From NCBI GenBank assembly GCA_021781315.1, contig JAJXXB010000176.1:1-10737 (forward strand): DNA of 10,737 nt, read 5' to 3'. The notes below the pieces were generated by a model. The model did not search any database, was not told the origin of the DNA, and was given only the letters and a program-made list of their open reading frames with translations. Source of the stretch: Actinomycetes bacterium. Its GTDB lineage: Bacteria > Actinomycetota > Acidimicrobiia > Acidimicrobiales > RAAP-2. Position 1 is the first letter of the stretch. Each line of letters begins with the position of its first letter. A program made the translations under genes and the position numbers. Shown here piece by piece: positions 6,478 through 10,737 of this stretch.

Positions 6478-7269
6478 TCAGACTTCGGGAACCGGCACGC
6501 CCGACGCTCGACAGGTCTCGGTGTAGGCGCAGAAGCGACAGGTAGTTCTCGAGGGCCGCGCGGGAAAGTCCCCCTCGCCGTAGAAGAGCTTGATCCTCTC
6601 CCAGGCGCTGGCCGCGGCGCTGACACGCGCGCGCGCGACGACCTCGGTGACCGGGCGCTCGATGGTCTCGCCCTTGGCGACGTACATCAGGCGGATCCGT
6701 CGGGGCCGCTCGCCGAGCTTGGCCTCGCACAGCGCCGCGTAGAGCTCGGTGTTGGCGAAGGTCTTCGCGTCGTAGTCGCGATTCGGCAGGCCGCCCGTCT
6801 TGTAGTCGACGATCACCAGGTCGCCGGCCTCGTCGCGATCCAGGCGGTCCAGGATTCCAAAGAGCGGCGTCGAGTCGATCGTGGCCGCGAGGCGCAGTTC
6901 GACCCCCTCGTGAACGACGCGACTCGGGTCCTCCATCGTGAAGTAGGTGTTGATGATCGCGATGGCCTCCTCGATGAGGGCGGCCTCGGCGGCCTCATCC
7001 AGTTGCAGGTCGCGGCGCACGTTTTCGTCGAGCACGTGAGCCACCGCGTCCGGGACCAGGGCCAGAGCGCGCTCCCTCGTGCGCTCGGCGGCGTCGGCGC
7101 CGAGCAGGTTCTCAAAGACGTGGTGAACGAATCGCCCCTTGGTGGCCGCGTAGCTCGCCGGCTGGGGCAGGCGTTCGACGGACGCGTACTGGTAGCGACG
7201 TGGGCAGGCTTGGAAGTCGGCCAGCCGCGAGGGCGAGAGCGACTTGGGCAGGGCCTGGGAGAACGTCAT
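6478..7269 (-). CDS. Cas4/RecB-like PD-(D/E)XK exonuclease with probable Fe-S cluster
   Basis: This 263-residue protein is a stand-alone RecB C-terminal/Cas4-like nuclease. It begins 'LSPSRLADFQACPRRYQY' (11-28), the usual PD-(D/E)XK entry motif with Cys22. The 'KGRFVHHVFE' helix (44-53) carries the metal-site histidine. Catalytic acid D141 is in 'GILDRLD', and the core D155 and K157 are in 'IVDYKTGG'. Three more cysteines (C244, C247, C253 in CRFCAYTETC) pair with Cys22 in the four-cysteine pattern of a 4Fe-4S cluster. It has no helicase domain and no cas genes nearby, so a general DNA-repair role is more likely than CRISPR adaptation. ATG at 7269 is preferred over an in-frame start 9 codons earlier because TACTGT lies exactly 6 nt upstream and the protein family starts near this point. 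Confidence 0.88.
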   Translation of the reverse strand: MTFSQALPKSLSPSRLADFQACPRRYQYASVERLPQPASYAATKGRFVHHVFENLLGADAAERTRERALALVPDAVAHVLDENVRRDLQLDEAAEAALIEEAIAIINTYFTMEDPSRVVHEGVELRLAATIDSTPLFGILDRLDRDEAGDLVIVDYKTGGLPNRDYDAKTFANTELYAALCEAKLGERPRRIRLMYVAKGETIERPVTEVVARARVSAAASAWERIKLFYGEGDFPARPSRTTCRFCAYTETCRASGVPVPEV

Positions 7270-7275
7270 GGGCCC

Positions 7276-7281
7276 ACAGTA
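7276..7281 (-). promoter_or_regulatory. -10 element TACTGT for the leaderless nuclease gene
   Basis: TACTGT on the minus strand is followed by GGGCCC and ATG at 7269. It lies in the 59-bp divergent gap shared with the gene at 7329 and excludes the longer N-terminus. Confidence 0.6.
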
Positions 7282-7316
7282 GGGCGGGGCTGTCACGCGG
7301 GGTCGCGCCCGGCGGC

Positions 7317-7322
7317 TAAACC
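7317..7322 (+). promoter_or_regulatory. Possible -10 element TAAACC for the gene at 7329
   Basis: TAAACC is followed by 6 nt and GTG at 7329, the same spacing as the perfect TANNNT cases nearby, but the last base is C rather than T. There is no Shine-Dalgarno. Confidence 0.35.
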
Positions 7323-7328
7323 AGTGGC

Positions 7329-7616
7329 GTGACGACCGCGCCGAACCTCGTTCGCTCCACCCACTGGGCGGGTACGCGCGCGGGGGATCCCGTGGTGGTC
7401 AACCTGGCGCGCGAACGGCGCCAGAGCTGGGTCTTCGTCGCCCACGTCGCGAATACCGCCAACGGCGAGGAGTGGGTCGAGGTGCGAGGGGGCCGCGCCG
7501 GCGAGGCCAAGACGCGCTCGTTTCGCCCCGACCTCATCTACGCGCGAGAAGCCCTCAAAGGCTCACGCCTCGTCGGGCTGCCGCTCGTCGACGCCCCCCG
7601 GCTCGACTTCGTCTGA
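7329..7616 (+). CDS. Small conserved-looking hypothetical protein, possible SH3-like fold
   Basis: This 95-residue soluble protein starts with GTG at 7329. I do not recognise a named family. The sequence alternates short hydrophobic strands (PVVVNL at 21-26, SWVFVAHVA at 33-41, EEWVEVRG at 47-54) with a basic 'KTRSFRPDLIYA' segment (61-72), which resembles a small beta-barrel of SH3/KOW type. That is inference from strand pattern only. Codon third positions are strongly GC, which supports real coding. It is divergent from the nuclease gene with a 59-bp gap. Its last 54 bp lie inside the 3' end of the convergent MFS gene, so the final 17 residues are encoded opposite another protein's tail. 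A nucleic-acid-related role with the nuclease is possible but unproven. Confidence 0.7.
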   Translation: MTTAPNLVRSTHWAGTRAGDPVVVNLARERRQSWVFVAHVANTANGEEWVEVRGGRAGEAKTRSFRPDLIYAREALKGSRLVGLPLVDAPRLDFV

Positions 7617-8843
7617 GCGGTTCGCGTCAATCGCGTTGGCTGTGCGAGAGACGAGGATGAGGAGACCGGGAATCGTCGCGACCAGCGAGAAGATGAGGAA
7701 GTACGCGCGCACGCCGATCGACGAGGCGAGCGCCCCGGCGATCACGACGCCGAGCGGTGCGATGCCAAGGGAGACGAACCAGTCGACCGAGCTCACCCGA
7801 CCGAGCAGCTCGGTGGGCACCTCCTTTTGCATCATCGTCTCCCAGATCACGTTGCCCATGATCATCATGGGGGTCGTGATGAGAGCGACCACGAAGACCT
7901 CGTAGACGTTGGTCGCGACCACGAGAATCAGGCCCGACAGTGTTCCAACGCTCCAGTACGTCCACATCCGCCGGATCCGTCGGCGCGGCACCTTGAGATT
8001 CGACGACACCAGCGCGCCCAGAGCGCCCGCGACGCCGGAGACAGCGAATGCGTAGCCGACGTAGACCCGCGACGTGTGCAGGTCGTGCAACAACAGGTAG
8101 GGGATGAGGACGCTCATTGGCACGTAGACGAAGGCGTTGCCGATGGTGACCGCGCCGAGTGTCGTCCAGATCCAGGTTCGCGATCGCACGAAGTGCAGGC
8201 CCTCGCGGATGTCACTCAAGATCGAGCCATCTCCCGATCGCGAAGGACGCGGCGTGGGCTTCATCAGAAAGAGCGCTACGGCACTTACGACGAACGTGGC
8301 GCAGTCCACGGTGATCGCCCACGTGATCGAATAACCCGCAATGATCCCGCCGACCGCCGGCCCCAGCATGTTGCCCACCAGGTTCGTGGTGAGGGGTCGC
8401 AGGGAGTTCATCGCCCCGAGTAGTCCCTCGGGAACGATCTCGGGAATCAGAGCCCCCATCGCGGGAGTAAAGAGCGAATCAAAGAGGCCGAAGAGGACCG
8501 CGAAGACGATCAGCTCCCAGTAGCGCAGCGCGCCCGAGAAGATCAGCAGCGCGAGGGCGCCGGTGAGGATCGCCCGTCCGCTGTCGGAGATCAACATCAA
8601 CGTGCGCCGCGAGAAGCGATCCACGATCGCACCGCCCACGAGGAGCATTCCGACGAAGGGGATCATCCTCGCCGCCACGAACCACGACAGCATCAGGGCG
8701 CTGTGATGCGTGATCTGAAAGACCAACAACGTGAGGGCGACGAGGGCGACGCCGTCGCCAAAGCCCGATACCGTTTGGCCCGTGACAAGCAACGTCGGCT
8801 CGCGATGGCGTAGCAGCTGCGCGAGGGCCAGTCTTTTCTTCAT
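7563..8843 (-). CDS. MFS transporter, drug/siderophore-exporter type
   Basis: This 426-residue protein has about 12 membrane helices and two homologous halves joined by a central loop rich in charged residues (about 195-215). The loop after helix 2 carries 'GGAIVDRFSRRTLMLISD' (about 71-88), the MFS motif A. 'VPEGLLGAMNSLRPL' and 'VPTELLGRVSSVDWF' mark the equivalent positions of the two halves. The pattern is that of the MFS_3/EntS-like exporters, which pump out siderophores, macrolides or other hydrophobic compounds. Substrate is not predictable here. ATG at 8843 is chosen over the adjoining GTG at 8846 because TAAGTT stands exactly 6 nt before it. The C-terminus is acidic and overlaps the gene on the other strand by 54 bp. 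Confidence 0.9.
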   Translation of the reverse strand: MKKRLALAQLLRHREPTLLVTGQTVSGFGDGVALVALTLLVFQITHHSALMLSWFVAARMIPFVGMLLVGGAIVDRFSRRTLMLISDSGRAILTGALALLIFSGALRYWELIVFAVLFGLFDSLFTPAMGALIPEIVPEGLLGAMNSLRPLTTNLVGNMLGPAVGGIIAGYSITWAITVDCATFVVSAVALFLMKPTPRPSRSGDGSILSDIREGLHFVRSRTWIWTTLGAVTIGNAFVYVPMSVLIPYLLLHDLHTSRVYVGYAFAVSGVAGALGALVSSNLKVPRRRIRRMWTYWSVGTLSGLILVVATNVYEVFVVALITTPMMIMGNVIWETMMQKEVPTELLGRVSSVDWFVSLGIAPLGVVIAGALASSIGVRAYFLIFSLVATIPGLLILVSRTANAIDANRSDEVEPGGVDERQPDEA

Positions 8844-8849
8844 CACCAG

Positions 8850-8855
8850 AACTTA
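8850..8855 (-). promoter_or_regulatory. -10 element TAAGTT for the leaderless MFS gene
   Basis: TAAGTT on the minus strand is followed by CTGGTG and ATG at 8843. The GTG inside the spacer would be only 3 nt from the hexamer, so the ATG is the better start. Confidence 0.6.
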
Positions 8856-8979
8856 CGTGATGACGCCCCAGATTCTTCGAGACGGGAGGACGTCAGTTCG
8901 AAAGTTTGAAGGAGCGGTCGCCGATGACGTTGACCACGTGCGCGTTGGCGTGGACGGGCAGAACGTGAAGTGGAATGGA
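8856..8979. other. Intergenic stretch with coding-like composition on both strands
   Basis: This gap lies between the hydrolase stop and the MFS promoter. On the minus strand the hydrolase frame stays open for 28 codons after its TGA, to a second TGA at 8893-8895. Eighteen consecutive codons in it end in G or C, and it is rich in Val, His and Asn. On the plus strand an ATG at 8860 opens a 42-residue frame ending at 8988. Neither has a ribosome-binding site that I trust. It may be a decayed gene remnant, an ancestral C-terminal extension, or a chance effect of GC bias. Confidence 0.3.
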
Positions 8980-9702
8980 TCAACGTAGGTGTTCGAGAAA
9001 GAACGAGTCGATGCGGCGCCACGCGTCGGCGGCCGACGTGGGTTCGGGTTTGACGCCAAGAACCCGTTGTAGGGGCTGGAGAAGCCGCGGCCCGGCGTCG
9101 GCGTCGTTGAGGAACGAGTGCCCCGCGTCCGGGTACTCCTTCACGTCGCGGACGACACCGGCGCGGTCTAACGCTTCGTCGAGCTTGGCGGCCGCCCCCC
9201 GCAAGGTCCAGTCACGCTTGCCGTAGGAGGCGACGATCGGACACGCACCCTCGAAGACGTCCTCGGTGTGCTTGGGTACCTGGCCGTAGTTGGCCGCCAC
9301 CGCGTCAAAGCCGGCTTTGGCACTCAGCAGCGCGAAGTTACCACCCATGCAGAATCCGATGAGTCCGATCTTGCCCGTGCACTCGCTCGACGCTGCGAGC
9401 CAGGCCCGTCCGCGTTCGATGTCGAGGAAAGGCTTGCCCTCGCCCTTCAGGGAGGCGCGCATGATGGAGACGAGGCACCGCCGGGCGCCGCCGTCGGAAT
9501 AGAGGTCGAGGGCCAAGGTGAGGAACCCGGCGCCCGCCAGTCGTTCCGCCTGTCGTCGCATGATGTCGTCGAGTCCGTACACCTCATGGATCATCACGAC
9601 GCCCGGCCACGGGCCCTCTCCCGATGGGCGCGCGAGGTAGCCGCGAAGCGGCGTCGCGCTGATCGCGCTAGGTGGAAGCTGCGTGAGATCGATGTCGGGC
9701 AT
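8980..9702 (-). CDS. Dienelactone hydrolase family alpha/beta-hydrolase
   Basis: This 240-residue enzyme has the full dienelactone hydrolase active site. The nucleophile Cys118 is in GFCMGG (117-121 region), Asp164 in 'GKRDWTLRG', His195 in 'DAGHSFLND', and the activating Glu40 in 'VVMIHEVYGLDD'. The N-terminal 'LRGYLARPSGEGPWPGVVMIHE' is the usual substrate-entry strand. Classical members open dienelactones in chlorocatechol breakdown, but many homologues hydrolyse other small esters or lactones. No catechol-pathway gene is nearby, so the substrate is open. Length matches the family. There is no signal peptide. ATG at 9702 has TAGGTT exactly 6 nt upstream, indicating a leaderless mRNA. An inverted repeat just upstream may be an operator. 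Confidence 0.93.
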   Translation of the reverse strand: MPDIDLTQLPPSAISATPLRGYLARPSGEGPWPGVVMIHEVYGLDDIMRRQAERLAGAGFLTLALDLYSDGGARRCLVSIMRASLKGEGKPFLDIERGRAWLAASSECTGKIGLIGFCMGGNFALLSAKAGFDAVAANYGQVPKHTEDVFEGACPIVASYGKRDWTLRGAAAKLDEALDRAGVVRDVKEYPDAGHSFLNDADAGPRLLQPLQRVLGVKPEPTSAADAWRRIDSFFLEHLR

Positions 9703-9708
9703 GGGCCG

Positions 9709-9714
9709 AACCTA
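9709..9714 (-). promoter_or_regulatory. -10 element TAGGTT for the leaderless hydrolase gene
   Basis: TAGGTT on the minus strand is followed by CGGCCC and ATG at 9702, matching the leaderless pattern seen at several neighbouring genes. Confidence 0.6.
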
Positions 9715-9721
9715 GCCGTAG

Positions 9722-9746
9722 CCAATGGTCAATAACTCTCCATTGG
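9722..9746. promoter_or_regulatory. Inverted repeat CCAATGG-N11-CCATTGG, candidate operator
   Basis: Two 7-bp arms (9722-9728 and 9740-9746) form a perfect inverted repeat. The same stretch also reads as two direct copies of a 10-bp word, AATGGTCAAT (9724-9733) and ATTGGTCATT (9742-9751), offset by 18 bp. It covers about -20 to -44 relative to the predicted hydrolase start, where a regulator would touch RNA polymerase. It is AT-richer than its surroundings. A weak terminator for the upstream secreted-protein gene is the alternative; no T-run supports that. Confidence 0.45.
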
Positions 9747-9756
9747 TCATTCAGAA

Positions 9757-10233
9757 CTATTGGCTCGGCGAATGGGCCCACACGGTGTGCGTCGACCCCG
9801 TCACCGTCATCTGGTGGACGGAGGTGGAGGGATCAGCTCGATTGAATATCCAGTCCGTCGCGTGGTTGGAACCAGCGACCCAGCCGCTGACGGCTTCGGT
9901 GCCATTGTCCATCACGATGATGCCGAGACCGATCCGGCCCTTTCTGTCAGACGCCAGCACGGACCAATGCTGCGTTACTCCGGGGCCTTGACCCGTCGTC
10001 TCCGCCGTCCACACGCCGCCCATCACGCTCCCGGCGTTTTGGTCCACGCTCAGCGGGCCGGCTTTGCGCGATGATTCCACGACAGAGAGCGCCTCTTGAA
10101 CGGAAGCGGGGATCGCGGTCAACGACGATCGTGGTGATGGTGTCGATGGCACATTTCTCGCCGTGGCTTGGGTCGCAACGAGTGACCCGACCACTATTGC
10201 GCCGATTGTCAGAACTCCAAAGAGTCGTTTCAC
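9757..10233 (-). CDS. Secreted protein of unknown function
   Basis: This 158-residue protein has a clear Sec signal peptide: a basic start (MKR), a hydrophobic core (LFGVLTIGAIVVGSLVA) and an Ala-x-Ala cleavage site near residues 23-25 (ATA before RNV). There is no lipobox cysteine, so release rather than lipid anchoring is expected. The mature part of about 133 residues begins with a Pro/Ser-rich linker, followed by a Gly-, Trp- and Thr-rich beta-like domain. It contains no cysteine. I do not recognise the family. The start is GTG at 10233, with AGGGGT as a plausible Shine-Dalgarno 6 nt upstream, and no -10 hexamer at the leaderless position. Its GC content and third-position bias are visibly lower than those of the genes at its 3' side, hinting at transfer or a fast-evolving accessory gene. 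Confidence 0.75.
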   Translation of the reverse strand: MKRLFGVLTIGAIVVGSLVATQATARNVPSTPSPRSSLTAIPASVQEALSVVESSRKAGPLSVDQNAGSVMGGVWTAETTGQGPGVTQHWSVLASDRKGRIGLGIIVMDNGTEAVSGWVAGSNHATDWIFNRADPSTSVHQMTVTGSTHTVWAHSPSQ

Positions 10234-10479
10234 ACAAGACCCCTGCTCGTGAGAGATGACGCAATTGCCGCGCTACTTGAAGGGTAGGACTCGTTGGCGC
10301 GCCGATCAAGCTACCTCACCCGAAGTCCCACTTCTCTCGAGCCCGATCTAGTGATGCGTCGTCATGTCGAGTGCCGTTCAAGACAGGCGAAACGGAGCGA
10401 ATTGAGTGTCGCTCTACTTTCAGAGACTCGATTTCCATTCCCGACTAATTCACCGCCATCCCTGTGCGAGTATTCGACG
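10234..10479. other. Lower-GC intergenic region between divergent genes
   Basis: These 246 bp separate the secreted-protein gene (-) from the gene at 10480 (+) and must hold promoters for both. I see no supported coding frame, RNA gene or strong hairpin. The base composition is clearly poorer in G+C than most of the window. No leaderless-type -10 lies 6 nt before the ATG at 10480. Confidence 0.5.
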
Positions 10480-10737
10480 ATGCCGCCCTCAACCGTGGAG
10501 TCGCCAGGTGGGAGCGATCCACGCGTCGAGTGGTTGCGTGAACGCCTCCGTGCGCCGCAGGACCACGTGACGTCGTCGGTGATTCCCTCGGGCTTCGAGG
10601 CGTACGCGCGGATCCTTCATCCCGTGCAAGAAGGACACGGCGAGCCGTTGGTTCGCTGGGCGGATGTTGCACGCTGGAGCGGCGTGGCGCTCGTGCCATC
10701 AATTCAGTGGTGGGAAGTGGCACTTCCTGAAGTCACG
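10480..10737 (+). CDS. Conserved-looking protein of unknown function, 3' end outside window
   Basis: An ATG at 10480 opens a frame of 86 codons that runs to the right edge without a stop. The product has a Pro/Ser-rich start, then 'VEWLRERLRA' (16-25), 'SSVIPSGFEAYARILHPV' (33-50), 'PLVRWADVARWSG' (59-71) and a Trp-rich 'SIQWWEVALPE' (75-85). The tryptophan content and well-formed helices and strands suggest a real cytoplasmic protein. I recall similar 'P.GF.AY.RI.HP' proteins annotated as hypothetical in actinobacteria, but I cannot name a function. Upstream there is no good Shine-Dalgarno, and TATTCG lies only 3 nt from the ATG, so the start is less certain than elsewhere. A GTG five codons in is an alternative. 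Confidence 0.6.
   Translation, partial: MPPSTVESPGGSDPRVEWLRERLRAPQDHVTSSVIPSGFEAYARILHPVQEGHGEPLVRWADVARWSGVALVPSIQWWEVALPEVT

Noticed and set aside
6478..7269. Possible CRISPR-associated Cas4
   Set aside because: No repeat array and no cas1, cas2 or effector gene is present. Stand-alone nucleases of this type are common in actinobacteria.
9947..10309. 120-residue minus-strand frame overlapping the secreted-protein gene
   Set aside because: It is out of frame with a gene that has a convincing signal peptide, and it is Arg-rich without any motif.
10445..10723. Minus-strand 92-residue frame at the right edge
   Set aside because: It is Arg/Ser/Thr-rich and antisense to the frame at 10480, which has a much more protein-like sequence and runs off the window.

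Overview
This is a GC-rich, gene-dense chromosomal window. The GC-ending codons, GTG starts, a PspA-HtpX-PspAB envelope-stress cluster, an F420-type luciferase-like oxidoreductase and leaderless gene starts all point to an actinobacterium, perhaps an Acidimicrobiia-type lineage (inference; no rRNA or marker gene is present). I see no insertion sequence, CRISPR array, tRNA, rRNA, integrase or phage gene. Most of the window looks like ordinary chromosome, and I did not find a convincing new multi-gene system.

Layout. 3-254 (+) is the tail of a major facilitator transporter. 294-524 (-) is a small cysteine-rich protein. 617-2828 (-) is a tight envelope-stress operon, pspA-htpX-pspAB, with overlapping or near-overlapping junctions and its own Shine-Dalgarno and promoter. 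Just upstream on the same strand, 2885-4515 holds purK-purE, the two-step AIR to CAIR route of purine synthesis, joined by a TGATG overlap. Divergent from purK by only 29 bp is an LLM-class oxidoreductase (4545-5453, +), then a DoxX-type membrane protein (5506-5874, +). Convergent to that, and overlapping it by 4 nt, is a DsbA-like thioredoxin-fold protein (5871-6461, -), with a Cas4/RecB-like PD-(D/E)XK nuclease upstream (6478-7269, -).

The nuclease is divergent from a small conserved-looking protein (7329-7616, +), whose 3' end overlaps that of a full-length MFS exporter (7563-8843, -) by 54 bp. Then come a dienelactone-hydrolase-family enzyme (8980-9702, -), a lower-GC secreted protein of unknown function (9757-10233, -) and the start of an unrecognised gene running off the right edge (10480 onward, +).

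The most informative pattern is regulatory. Six genes (starts at 524, 4515, 6461, 7269, 8843, 9702) carry a TANNNT hexamer exactly 6 nt before the start codon, and a seventh (7329) has a near match. This is the geometry expected when the start codon is the first transcribed base. It both predicts leaderless mRNAs and fixes several start codons. By contrast pspA, htpX, the LLM gene and the DoxX gene have Shine-Dalgarno sequences.
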